Of a stretch of 64,000 bases of DNA, positions 34,601-42,833 are shown piece by piece. Every line of letters begins with the position of its first letter. Position 1 is the stretch's first letter. Source of the stretch: Agromyces larvae (lineage in GTDB: Bacteria; Actinomycetota; Actinomycetes; Actinomycetales; Microbacteriaceae); assembly GCF_022811705.1 (NCBI RefSeq), contig NZ_CP094528.1, positions 2,976,001-3,040,000 of the forward strand. The letters run 5' to 3'. Made by a program: the position numbers and the translations under genes. The notes under the pieces are model-generated. The model was not told the origin of the DNA, made no database searches, and worked only from the letters and a program-made list of their open reading frames with translations.

Positions 34601-35434
34601 GTGTTCAAGGAGTTCCATTACCAGGTCAGGGGGCACGGGCACCTACGCGATGGCACCCCGGTCCAGGACCGGACCAAGTACCTCGCTCGAGGCGGTGTCC
34701 AAGTGCTGTGCCTTGCCGACGGGGCCGGCTCGGCGGCGCATTCCGAACTCGGCGCTCAGGCTGTCGTCGATGAGGGTTGCGCAGCACTGGTCGAACGTTT
34801 CGACGAGTTCGCTTCGAGGGACGACGGTGTGAAGGTCAAGCTCGAACTACTCGATCGGCTCGTGTCGAAGGTGACGAACGTGGCCGACCGGCACGGCCTC
34901 GAGGTTCGAGACCTGGCTTCGACGTTCCTCTGCCTGGCGATCTCCGGCGACCGGTTCCTCGGCGCTCATATCGGGGACGGCGTCGTCGGATACCTCAAGG
35001 ATCAAAGCCTGAAAGTCATCTCTGCCCCCGACAACAGCGAGTTCGCGAACCAGACCACGTTCGTGACGTCCGGACAAGCGGCCGAATCCATGCGCCTCTT
35101 CCGCGGCTCCCTCACAGGGGTCACCGGGTTCATCCTCATGAGCGACGGCACAAGCGACAGCCTGTTCGACACACGCACCGGCCAACTGGCCGGCGCGTGC
35201 GCCAAGCTCATCAGCGCCGTCGGGACGGCACCGGCCCGCCAGAGCAAGAACTCGGAGTACCGCAAACGGCTCCGGCGAATCGTCGACATCACCATCCGCA
35301 ACGCGACCAAGGACGACTGCTCGATCGGGATCCTCGCCCAGCATTCGCCTGCGGCTTCTCGCATCCCAGCCAACACTGATACTGGGCACCCACAGCATCC
35401 GGCTCGTCGTGAAAGGCGACAAGATGACCCCTGA
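34601..35434 (+). CDS. PP2C-type protein phosphatase (YegK-like)
   Basis: A 277-residue PP2C. Metal-binding motifs are CLADGAGSAAHSE near residue 40, LGAHIGDGVVGYL near 125, LMSDGTSDS near 180 and TKDDCSIGIL near 245. It should dephosphorylate targets of the island kinase. GTG 34601 directly abuts the VWA stop codon, with GGGCGGA upstream. It overlaps the next gene by 11 bases. The last 30 residues are unstructured and basic. Confidence 0.88.
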   Translation: MFKEFHYQVRGHGHLRDGTPVQDRTKYLARGGVQVLCLADGAGSAAHSELGAQAVVDEGCAALVERFDEFASRDDGVKVKLELLDRLVSKVTNVADRHGLEVRDLASTFLCLAISGDRFLGAHIGDGVVGYLKDQSLKVISAPDNSEFANQTTFVTSGQAAESMRLFRGSLTGVTGFILMSDGTSDSLFDTRTGQLAGACAKLISAVGTAPARQSKNSEYRKRLRRIVDITIRNATKDDCSIGILAQHSPAASRIPANTDTGHPQHPARRERRQDDP

Positions 35435-36620
35435 CTTGAGAGTTGCTTTCGACCCCACAACTGCGGGCCGATTGCTGGAACCCCTGGCGAGTCATCCGGA
35501 CCAAGCTGTGCGTGAAGCAGTCGCCTCGAATCCGAACTGCCCAGCACGTGTTCTTCTCGGACTGGCACAGGACGATGAAGTCTCCGTTCGCCTGAAGGTG
35601 GCCGCGAATTCGGATACACCGCCGGGTCTTCTTCGCGCGCTTGCCACCGACTCCGACGAGTCGGTGCGATCTGCCGCCCTAGCGAACCCGAGTTGTCTTG
35701 CGGAGCTGTTATGGGAACAAGCCGAGGCGCTGGTTGGTCGCGATGGGGCCGGCCAACTCATGGACTCGGATGAGATATGCGCTGCCACCGAACAGGCGTA
35801 TCGGGAGTACGAGGAATGGGCGCGCGACAACGAAGAGGAGGACTGGATCGAGGACGAGGACAAGGACGATTGGATCGAGGACGAGCACGAGGACGAAAGC
35901 GACCTGATCGTTGTGGATGTCACCTGGATCGAAGCGGATCGCATCACAGCGTCGCGCTCATCCACGCCATCGGTAGTCTTGGACGGCTTGTCCATACGGC
36001 GCCATCCGTCGGTCCGCTCCGCGGTTGCCGGGAACAGGAACTCATCGCCCGAAACGCTGAAACGGCTTGCAGCGGACTCCGACTCGGGCGTTCGAATGAA
36101 GGCGGCCACGAACCCGAGCACACCACTCGATACGCGGCACGGGCTTGCGACGGACCAAGATGAACGCGTCCGCGCCGCCCTCGCCCGCGATCCCAGGACG
36201 CCTGTGTCGCTGCTCGCCCGATTGGCCCTCGATATGGCCCCGGCGGTTCAGCAGATGGTCGCCGTCAACCCGAACACGGCTCGCTCCGACGTTGAGAAAC
36301 TCACCCATTCAAGTGAACCAAACGTCCGACGAGCTGCGCTATCGGAGCGACGTAGACGGCTCCATCCGCTGCGACGCTCGCGGGCGACCCATGCAGGTCG
36401 CGCTGGCGTTCTTCGGCTCAATGGCGACGAGTTGGTATTCGAGTCCAACAACGACCATATTCGGCTGTGGCTTGGGAAGATCGTTTCACTTCAGACCAGA
36501 CGAACCGGGTTCTTCCGCGGAAGCCTGCTCGTGAGGACGTCCTACCGACACCATGTGTTCGTCGTTCAGAGCCCCAATCGGTGGCAGCGCGCGATCGAAC
36601 GAATCCGTCCTCACCGCTGA
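35424..36620 (+). CDS. Leucine-rich-repeat-variant protein with acidic insert and PH-like tail
   Basis: A 398-residue protein. About eight repeats of 24-26 residues follow the LRV pattern (VREAVASNPNCPARVLLGLA, VRLKVAANSDTPPGLLRALA, VRMKAATNPSTPLD and VRAALARDPRTPVSLLARLA are examples). Between repeats three and four lies a very acidic insert (EEDWIEDEDKDDWIEDEHED, residues about 132-158). The last 70 residues (GVLRLNGDELVFESNNDHIR and onward, to WQRAIERIRP) resemble a bacterial PH-like domain. ATG 35424 is preferred over GTG 35409 for its GAAAGG site. It is the last gene of the island operon, probably a protein-interaction or target-recognition component. Confidence 0.75.
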   Translation: MTPDLRVAFDPTTAGRLLEPLASHPDQAVREAVASNPNCPARVLLGLAQDDEVSVRLKVAANSDTPPGLLRALATDSDESVRSAALANPSCLAELLWEQAEALVGRDGAGQLMDSDEICAATEQAYREYEEWARDNEEEDWIEDEDKDDWIEDEHEDESDLIVVDVTWIEADRITASRSSTPSVVLDGLSIRRHPSVRSAVAGNRNSSPETLKRLAADSDSGVRMKAATNPSTPLDTRHGLATDQDERVRAALARDPRTPVSLLARLALDMAPAVQQMVAVNPNTARSDVEKLTHSSEPNVRRAALSERRRRLHPLRRSRATHAGRAGVLRLNGDELVFESNNDHIRLWLGKIVSLQTRRTGFFRGSLLVRTSYRHHVFVVQSPNRWQRAIERIRPHR

Positions 36621-36676
36621 GAAATAGCGAGAAGGTCTCTCAAGCACACGCCCGGGACATCAGACCGACCGCCGCC

Positions 36677-38053
36677 CTACACCTGCACCATGTCCGCGAA
36701 CCGCGAGAAGTGTCCGAGGAACGCAACCTCGATATCCCGCGTGGGCCCGTTGCGGTGCTTGGCGACGATGAGGTCGGCCTCGCCCTGGCGGGGGCTGTCG
36801 CGCTCGTAGACGCTCTCGCGGTGCAGCAGGATCACCATGTCGGCGTCCTGCTCGATCGAGCCCGACTCGCGCAGGTCGCTGAGCGCAGGGCGCTTGTCGG
36901 CGCGCTGCTCGGGGCCACGGTTCAGCTGCGACAGCGCGATCACGGGCACCTGCAGCTCTTTCGCGAGCAGCTTCAGCGCACGCGAGAACTCGGCGACCTC
37001 CTGCTGGCGGCTCTCGACCTTCTTGCCGCTCGTCATGAGCTGGAGGTAGTCGATGACGACCATCTTCAGGCCCACGCGCTGCTTGAGTCGGCGGCACTTC
37101 GCCCGGATCTCGACGAGCGTCATGTTGGGGGAGTCGTCGAGGTAGAGCGGCGCACTCGAGATGTTGCTGCGCACGCGCGCGATGGTGGTCCAGTCTTCGT
37201 TGTGCAGGTCGCCCTTGCGCACCTTCTGCAACGGCACGGATGCCTCGGCCGAGAGCAGGCGCATCGCGATCTCGGCCTTGCCCATCTCGAGTGAGAAGAA
37301 GATGGTCGGCAGCTGGTGGCCGATCGCGGCGGAGCGGGCGAAGTCGAGCGCGAGCGTCGACTTGCCCATCGCGGGGCGGGCGGCGACGATGATCATCTGC
37401 CCGGGGTGGAAACCGTTGGTCAGGTCGTCGAGGTCGCGGAAGCCGGTCGGCACGCCGACGGACCCGTCGCTGTGCTGCGCGGCCTCCATCTCTTCGACGG
37501 CCAGCCCGAGCGCCTCGTTGAGCGGCACGTAGTCTTCGCTCTCGACCGACCCGGTCACGCCGTAGATCTCGGCCTGCGCGTTGTTGACGAGCTCGGTCAC
37601 CTCGCCCTCGCCGGCGTACCCCATCTGCACGATGCGGGTGCCGGCTTCGACGAGCCGGCGCAGCAGTGCGCGCTCGGCGACGATGTTGGCGTAGAACCCG
37701 GCGTTCGCCGCCGTCGGCACGAGGCTCGTGAGCGTGTGCAGGTACTCGACGCCGCCAGCGCGCTGGAGTTCGCCTGTCTTCGTGAGCTCGTCGGTGACGG
37801 CGATGACGTCGGTCGGCTCGCCATGCGAATAGAGCGAGAGGATCGCGTTGAAGATCGTCTCGTGCTTCGGCACGTAGAAGTCGACGCCGCGGATCGTCTC
37901 GATGACGTCGGCCACCGCGTCCTTCGAGAGCATCATGCCGCCGAGGGCGCTCTGTTCGGCGAGCAGGTCGTGCGGGGGAGTGCGTTCGCCTCGCCGCGGG
38001 TCGCCGTCGTCGTCGGGTTCGGCGATCCCGATGTGCGCGAGCGACAACTCCAT
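36677..38053 (-). CDS. dnaB: Replicative DNA helicase DnaB
   Basis: A 458-residue hexameric helicase that unwinds DNA at replication forks. N-terminal domain PHDLLAEQSALGGMMLSKDA; Walker A AARPAMGKST; Walker B VVIDYLQLM; arginine-finger region QLNRGPEQRADKRP. There is no intein at the P-loop. ATG 38053 is chosen because GGAGG lies just upstream and the protein then starts MELSLAHIGI; the frame is open to 38173. It follows rplI across a 505-bp gap and converges on the island's last gene, from which it is separated by 56 bp. Confidence 0.96.
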   Translation of the reverse strand: MELSLAHIGIAEPDDDGDPRRGERTPPHDLLAEQSALGGMMLSKDAVADVIETIRGVDFYVPKHETIFNAILSLYSHGEPTDVIAVTDELTKTGELQRAGGVEYLHTLTSLVPTAANAGFYANIVAERALLRRLVEAGTRIVQMGYAGEGEVTELVNNAQAEIYGVTGSVESEDYVPLNEALGLAVEEMEAAQHSDGSVGVPTGFRDLDDLTNGFHPGQMIIVAARPAMGKSTLALDFARSAAIGHQLPTIFFSLEMGKAEIAMRLLSAEASVPLQKVRKGDLHNEDWTTIARVRSNISSAPLYLDDSPNMTLVEIRAKCRRLKQRVGLKMVVIDYLQLMTSGKKVESRQQEVAEFSRALKLLAKELQVPVIALSQLNRGPEQRADKRPALSDLRESGSIEQDADMVILLHRESVYERDSPRQGEADLIVAKHRNGPTRDIEVAFLGHFSRFADMVQV

Positions 38054-38094
38054 GACCTCCGTTCGGCCCGCCGTTGCGGGCACGCGTTCGTACC

Positions 38095-38376
38095 TGTGGA
38101 CAGTCGTATCATCGACCACCCACACGGGCCGGCGGCTCATTCCCCCAGGCCACCGATCGGGACGCTGCTTCACGATAGGGACGCACCCCCTACGGGCACA
38201 ACCCAGCCTGTGGATAACTCTGTGAGCAACGTGGGCGAAACGCCGAAGATCATGTGTAATCCACCTGTGGAAAACTGTGGAATTTGTGTGAATTACACGA
38301 GTTGAATTCTGAGCTGATCAGGGAGAAAAAGAATCCACACCTGTGGGGGAAAACTTCTTCAGATCTCGTTTCCACA
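38095..38376. other. DnaA-box-like cluster in the dnaB-rplI gap
   Basis: This 282-bp stretch of a 505-bp gene-free region is markedly A+T-richer than its surroundings. It holds one perfect DnaA box, TGTGGATAA (38209-38217), and near matches at 38095-38103 (TGTGGACAG), 38266-38274 (TGTGGAAAA), 38276-38284 (TGTGGAATT), 38331-38339 (GAATCCACA) and 38368-38376 (GTTTCCACA). Several more TGTG/CACA half-sites are interspersed. The expected oriC is beyond the right end of the window, so this may be a DnaA-binding or titration site. No gene is apparent in the gap. Confidence 0.6.
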
Positions 38377-38484
38377 TGCGAGTACACCTGTGTACAAAGC
38401 TGTCGAAAACTCACGGAACACTCTTGCGTTCACGTGTGCTGCGGGTGTACAAGTCGTGCACTCGGAGCATCCGCCCGAACACGC

Positions 38485-38520
38485 CGAAGCGGCGGCTCCC
38501 CGAAGGGAACCGCCGCTTCG
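38485..38520 (-). terminator. Hairpin after rplI
   Basis: CGAAGCGGCGG (38485-38495) and CCGCCGCTTCG (38510-38520) form a perfect 11-bp stem with a 14-base loop, 38 bp past the rplI stop. There is no U-tract, but it is the only strong hairpin between the ribosomal operon and the DnaA-box region. Confidence 0.6.
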
Positions 38521-38558
38521 TGCGAGTGCCGGCGCGCAGCGCGCACCGCGCGGGCGAA

Positions 38559-39011
38559 CTACTTCGCCGCGACCACCTGGAGGGTGATCGTCGCGGTGAC
38601 CTCGTCGCGCAGACGAACGGTCGCCTCGTGCTCGCCGACCGCCTTGATGGGGGTCGGGATCTCGATCTTGCGCTTGTCGAGCTCGCCGATGCCGGCCGCC
38701 GCGACCGCAGCCGCGACATCCGCCGTCTTCACCGAGCCGAACAGGCGGCCGCCGAGGCCGGCCTTGACGGTCAGCTTGACCTTGCCGTCCTCGAGCTTGG
38801 CCTTGAGGGCCTGTGCGTCCTCGAGCGAGTGCAGCTCGCGCGCAGCGCGCGCGGCCTTGATCTGCTCGACCTGCTTCTGGCCACCACGGGTCCACGGCGT
38901 CGCGAAGCCCTGCGGAACGAGGTAGTTGCGGGCGTACCCGTTCTTGACTTCGACCACATCGCCCGCGGCACCGAGGCCGGTGACCTCGTGCGTGAGAATA
39001 ACCTTTGCCAT
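38559..39011 (-). CDS. rplI: 50S ribosomal protein L9
   Basis: A 150-residue L9: N-terminal rRNA-binding domain [21 protein letters not shown] then [13 protein letters not shown], a long connecting helix and a C-terminal domain ([21 protein letters not shown]). The last gene of the rpsF-ssb-rpsR-rplI operon, with 11 bp from rpsR. Length and order are normal. Confidence 0.97.
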   Translation of the reverse strand: MAKVILTHEVTGLGAAGDVVEVKNGYARNYLVPQGFATPWTRGGQKQVEQIKAARAARELHSLEDAQALKAKLEDGKVKLTVKAGLGGRLFGSVKTADVAAAVAAAGIGELDKRKIEIPTPIKAVGEHEATVRLRDEVTATITLQVVAAK

Positions 39012-39022
39012 CGTCCTACTCC

Positions 39023-39283
39023 TTAGCGGCCCGAGCCCGAGTAGGGCAGGAGCGCCATCTCACGCGCGTTCTTGACGGCGCGGGCGATGAGGCGCTGCTC
39101 CTGCACGGAGACACCGGTGATGCGACGGGCGCGGATCTTGCCGCGCTCCGAGATGAACTTCCGAAGGGTGGCGACATCCTTGTAGTCGATGACGCCGACC
39201 TTGACGGACTTCGCGGGGGCGGCGTTCTTCGCGCCCTTGCCACCGCGAGGCTTGCGGCGGTCGCCGCTGCTCTTTCCAGCCAT
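39023..39283 (-). CDS. rpsR: 30S ribosomal protein S18
   Basis: An 86-residue S18 with [20 protein letters not shown] and [24 protein letters not shown] near the end. It lacks the zinc-type Cys cluster that some S18 paralogues carry, replaced by a basic [10 protein letters not shown] segment. Binds S6 on the 30S platform; both are in this operon. Confidence 0.96.
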   Translation of the reverse strand: MAGKSSGDRRKPRGGKGAKNAAPAKSVKVGVIDYKDVATLRKFISERGKIRARRITGVSVQEQRLIARAVKNAREMALLPYSGSGR

Positions 39284-39362
39284 GGTGATTTCCTGTCTGA
39301 GTAATTCGATTCAAGCGACGGATGTCTCGCTGCGAAGCATCCGGTCGCCGGCCGTCTGCGGC

Positions 39363-39872
39363 CTAGAAGGGCGTCTCGTCGCCGTAGTTGGTGCCGGGCG
39401 TGTTCCACACGTCGCCCCCGCCGCCCTGCTGGGCGGCCGGTGCGCTGGGAGCCCACGCGTCGTCGGACTGGCCGCCCCCGAAGGAGCCGCCGCCCGCACC
39501 GCGGTTCGACGGAGCGCGCGTGACGGAGGCCGTCGCGTACCGCAGGCTCGGACCGATCTCGTCGATCTCGAGCTCGATGACGGTGCGGCGCTGGCCGTCC
39601 TTGTCGTCGTACGAGCGCTGCTTGAGACGACCGGTAGCGATGACCCGCGAACCCTTGGTGAGCGAACCCGCCACGTGCTCGGCGAACTCACGCCAGCAGC
39701 TCGCGCGGAGGAACAGCGCCTCGCCGTCCTTCCACTCGTTCGCCTGACGGTCGAACGTGCGGGGAGTGGACGCGATGGTGAAGTTCGCGACCGCCAGCCC
39801 GTTCTGCGTGTAGCGCAGCTCGGGATCGGCGGTGAGGTTGCCCACCACGGTGATGATGGTCTCGCCGGCCAT
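39363..39872 (-). CDS. ssb: Single-stranded DNA-binding protein
   Basis: A 169-residue SSB: OB fold beginning [20 protein letters not shown] (residues 2-21), [17 protein letters not shown], a Gly-rich flexible linker and an acidic tail ending DETPF, which binds replication and repair partners. The ribosomal-protein operon position is standard. Five bases separate it from rpsF. Confidence 0.96.
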   Translation of the reverse strand: MAGETIITVVGNLTADPELRYTQNGLAVANFTIASTPRTFDRQANEWKDGEALFLRASCWREFAEHVAGSLTKGSRVIATGRLKQRSYDDKDGQRRTVIELEIDEIGPSLRYATASVTRAPSNRGAGGGSFGGGQSDDAWAPSAPAAQQGGGGDVWNTPGTNYGDETPF

Positions 39873-39877
39873 GAGGA

Positions 39878-40261
39878 CTAGGCGTCCTTCTTGACGGGGG
39901 CCTTGGCCGCAGCGGCGGCCTTCTTCGCGGCGCGGGCCTCTTCGGCCTGCTTCGCGGCGGCGACCTGGGCGATCGCCTCCTCGGCACGCAGGACCTTGGT
40001 GCGCATGACGGCCTCGCTGAGGTTCAGCTGGCGGTCGAGCTCCTTGGTCGTCGCGGGCTCGGCGGTGAAGTCGACGACGGCGTAGATGCCCTCGGCCTTC
40101 TTCTTGATCTCGTACGCCAGACGACGGCGTCCCCAGATGTCGACCTTGTCGACGGTGCCACCGTCGTTGCGGATGACGTTCAGGAACTTGTCGAGGCTGG
40201 GAGCAACGGTGCGCTCGTCGATCTCGGGATCGAGGATGACCATCAGCTCGTACTGGTGCAT
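39878..40261 (-). CDS. rpsF: 30S ribosomal protein S6
   Basis: A 127-residue S6: [37 protein letters not shown] and [10 protein letters not shown], then an Ala/Lys-rich tail typical of actinobacterial S6. ATG 40261 has an AAGGAGGTG ribosome site; the frame extends upstream without a plausible start. First gene of the operon. Confidence 0.96.
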   Translation of the reverse strand: MHQYELMVILDPEIDERTVAPSLDKFLNVIRNDGGTVDKVDIWGRRRLAYEIKKKAEGIYAVVDFTAEPATTKELDRQLNLSEAVMRTKVLRAEEAIAQVAAAKQAEEARAAKKAAAAAKAPVKKDA

Positions 40262-40478
40262 GACGTACCCACCTCCTTCGGACTCAGCGGCCCCCGAGCG
40301 TGTCTCGGGAGCAGGAGGGTGTTCATACTGTGCGTCGTGGAGGCCGCGACTGCGGCACACGGGCAACCTGTCAAGTGTAACGGATGCCCCGGCCAGCCGC
40401 CATTCGACGCGGGATGCCTGTCCGGTTTATGAGAATTCCTCATTGCAGATGCGCGCCGAGGAGCGTACCCTCCGATTC

Positions 40479-41456
40479 ATGCCGGTGACCGCGCTGTACG
40501 CGCTGGAGCGCCGAATCGACGTCTATGCCGCGGTGGATGTGGACCCGTCGAGCGATCGCTTCCGCACGGCCCGCCTCGCCTCCTACGACGACGGCGACAC
40601 CTGGGCGCCCCTCTGGGTCGAGAACGAGGTCGGCGTCTTCCGGTCGTCGGTCGCGGGCGCCATGACCGGCGACAGCCTCGACACGTTCCTCGTCGGGCGG
40701 GGGATGGACAACGGGATCTACTTGGGCCGGCTCGCCGAGTACTTCGATGTGCGAACGGCCGGCTGGGGGCGGATCGGCAGCGGGGTCTTCGAGGGCAGGC
40801 CGGCGATCTGCGTGCACGGAACCTCCACGACCCGGTGGACCGATCAGGGCGGACAGGCGACGAGCTACGCCGGTGTGGGAGTGCGGGTCTTCGGCCGCGG
40901 CACCGATGATCGCTTCTGGTGGGCCTCGTCGTCGAACGGTGCCGACTCGTGGGACATGGCGTGGGACGCCATCGGATCGGGCACGTTCTCATCGTCACCC
41001 GCGGCGACGACCTCGGCCGACGGATCACTGGTCGCCGTCTTCGGGCGCGGCCGCGACGACCGGATGTGGTGGGCGTTCTCGCACAATGGGGCCTCATCGT
41101 GGGACATGGCGTGGGACGCGATCGGATCGGGCACCTTCACGTCCGCACCGGCCGCGTGCTGCTCGGCCGACGGGCGGCGCATCCACGTGTTCGGCCGCGG
41201 CGGGGACAACCGCATCTGGTGGGCGACGACCTCCCGCGGCACGGACGGGTGGGACATGGCATGGGAGCCGATCGGCGAGGGCGTGTTCACCGCCCAGCCC
41301 GCCGCCTGCTGCTCGTGGGACGGCCGAGTCATCCACGTCTTCGGACGCGGCACCGACAACCGCATCTGGCAGGCGCGCTCGAACGACTTCGGCGCGAGCT
41401 GGAATGTCGCCTGGCGCAAGATCAGCGACCGCTGCTTCGTCGACACCGACCTCTGA
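40479..41456 (+). CDS. Beta-propeller lectin-like (PLL-like) repeat protein
   Basis: A 325-residue protein made of about six repeats of 46-48 residues. Each has the pattern IGSGTF-x-PAA-SADG, VFGRGxDxRxWWA and a WDMAW closing motif (VFGRGTDDRFWWAS, VFGRGRDDRMWWAF, VFGRGGDNRIWWAT, VFGRGTDNRIWQAR). This closely resembles the fucose-binding PLL beta-propeller lectins. Cys pairs in PAACCS occur in two repeats. There is no signal peptide. ATG 40479 gives the PLL-like start MPVTALYALERR; ATG 40449 is an alternative. A serine hydrolase follows 22 bp downstream, so the two may act together on a glycosylated target. Confidence 0.75.
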   Translation: MPVTALYALERRIDVYAAVDVDPSSDRFRTARLASYDDGDTWAPLWVENEVGVFRSSVAGAMTGDSLDTFLVGRGMDNGIYLGRLAEYFDVRTAGWGRIGSGVFEGRPAICVHGTSTTRWTDQGGQATSYAGVGVRVFGRGTDDRFWWASSSNGADSWDMAWDAIGSGTFSSSPAATTSADGSLVAVFGRGRDDRMWWAFSHNGASSWDMAWDAIGSGTFTSAPAACCSADGRRIHVFGRGGDNRIWWATTSRGTDGWDMAWEPIGEGVFTAQPAACCSWDGRVIHVFGRGTDNRIWQARSNDFGASWNVAWRKISDRCFVDTDL

Positions 41457-41478
41457 CACGACGCCCGGGAGTCAACGC

Positions 41479-42666
41479 ATGGGCAGCAAGCAAGACCATC
41501 TCGACCAGTTGGTCGACGAGGTGCTCGCCGGGCACGGCATTCCCAATCTCGCCGCCGTGATGGTGCACGACGACGGACAGGTCGTGATCTCGTCCGTGGC
41601 CGGCGTCAAGGATACGAGCGCACCCCCGTCGCCGGCGAACACCGTGACGGCCGGCGACTACTTCAACGTCGGCTCGGTCTCGAAGCCGCTCACGGGTTTC
41701 CTCATCGCCTGTCTCATCAAGCAGGGGCTGCTGCACTGGGACACGAGGATCGTCGACGTGTTCCCCGAGTTCGCCGACCCCGCCTTCCGCGCGCGGTGCG
41801 GCATGAACGACACCTTCCTCGAGATCACCGTCGCGCAGCTGATGTCCCACACCTCGGGAATGAACGGGTGGTACTACCTCGCGCCGAACGACTCGACCGG
41901 GCGGATCCGGGACACCGACCCCTTCCGATTCATCCAGGATCAGGGGATCCAGTTCGCCGACAACCCCCGAAGCCCCGAGTGGCAGACGTTCGGCGCCCTG
42001 ATCTACCAGCGCTACCTCTACACGATCCTGAACCTGAAGAAGGAGCGCTTCCACTACGGCGCGGCGCAGAGCTTCCACTACGACACCAAGTTCCTCAGCG
42101 GCTACGGCAGCACCGCGACGACGTGCGCGTCGATGGTCGAGCGTCTCAGCGGCAAGCCGTTCGAGCAGCTGTTCGACGAGCTGCTGCCCGTGCACGACGT
42201 CGACATGCGGTACGGACCGCTTCCGGGAGCCATGCAGTTCCACACGTTCGACCTGCCGACGTCCGCCTACCGGCCGCTCCCGCACTACAACAACGATTTC
42301 TCCCATTGGCTCAGCAAGTTCGTGGTCGGCGGCATCCACCTGTCGGTCGGCGGTATGGCGGCCTTCATCCGCCACAACCTCCGAGCGGTCGACAGCTCGG
42401 CCGTGTTCGACGTCGCGGCCTACCAGACGAAGGTGACGGATGCCACGCAGGGTGGGTTGTACGGCGGAGGGGGCACCGGCCCGGGCGCACCCGCGCTGAA
42501 CCACTCGGGTGCCACCGAGGGCAGTATCGCGGTCGTCTACATCCACGCGCACGACGGGTACGGGTACGCAGTGATGCAGAACAACGCCGGCGGGCCGTCG
42601 GGTGACGCGCAACTGGCGATGGTGAAGCACCTCCGCAAGATGCACGACGACTGGGCCACCATCTGA
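41479..42666 (+). CDS. Serine hydrolase (class C beta-lactamase/DD-peptidase fold)
   Basis: A 395-residue penicillin-binding-like hydrolase. The nucleophile motif SVSK is at residues 66-69 (NVGSVSKPLTGFLIA); YGS in FLSGYGSTATT is the second motif, and NHSGATEG supplies the HxG third motif. QLMSHTSGMNG is a family landmark. Lacks a signal peptide, so it may be cytoplasmic or non-classically exported. Members include esterases, D-aminopeptidases and beta-lactamases; the substrate is not predictable. Likely co-transcribed with the lectin-like gene. Confidence 0.85.
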   Translation: MGSKQDHLDQLVDEVLAGHGIPNLAAVMVHDDGQVVISSVAGVKDTSAPPSPANTVTAGDYFNVGSVSKPLTGFLIACLIKQGLLHWDTRIVDVFPEFADPAFRARCGMNDTFLEITVAQLMSHTSGMNGWYYLAPNDSTGRIRDTDPFRFIQDQGIQFADNPRSPEWQTFGALIYQRYLYTILNLKKERFHYGAAQSFHYDTKFLSGYGSTATTCASMVERLSGKPFEQLFDELLPVHDVDMRYGPLPGAMQFHTFDLPTSAYRPLPHYNNDFSHWLSKFVVGGIHLSVGGMAAFIRHNLRAVDSSAVFDVAAYQTKVTDATQGGLYGGGGTGPGAPALNHSGATEGSIAVVYIHAHDGYGYAVMQNNAGGPSGDAQLAMVKHLRKMHDDWATI

Positions 42667-42699
42667 CCCACTCCCGCTCAGCTCTCCCGCGCGACCGCT

Positions 42700-42765
42700 G
42701 AGTGTTTCCGTTCGCGCACCCGGTTCCTCGGAGAGTGGAAACCTCCTGCACGAACGGAAACGCTC
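42700..42765. repeat. Hairpin repeat, copy 1
   Basis: Outer arms GAGTGTTTCCGTTCG (42700-42714) and CGAACGGAAACGCTC (42751-42765) pair almost perfectly, with an inner segment GGAAACCTCCTGCA. The right arm region recurs at about 43938-43966. The two copies flank the gene at 42834-43778. Confidence 0.7.
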
Positions 42766-42817
42766 GGCGCGATGCGATGCGGCGCGATGCGGCGCGATGC
42801 GGCGCGATGCGGCGCGG
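42766..42817. repeat. Tandem decamer repeat
   Basis: GGCGCGATGC is repeated head to tail from 42781 to 42810, with an additional diverged unit before it (42766-42780) and a partial one after. It adjoins hairpin copy 1 and lies just downstream of the AbiEi-like gene's stop. Slippage-prone; no coding role seen. Confidence 0.7.
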
Positions 42818-42833
42818 CGATGGGCAGACACGG

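Noticed and set aside
36677..38053. Intein in dnaB, as in some mycobacteria
   Set aside because: The P-loop region AARPAMGKSTLALDFA is uninterrupted and the total length is normal.
38095..38376. Calling the DnaA-box cluster the chromosomal oriC
   Set aside because: Conserved order places dnaA-dnaN and oriC just beyond yidC at the right end. The cluster is reported only as a DnaA-binding candidate.
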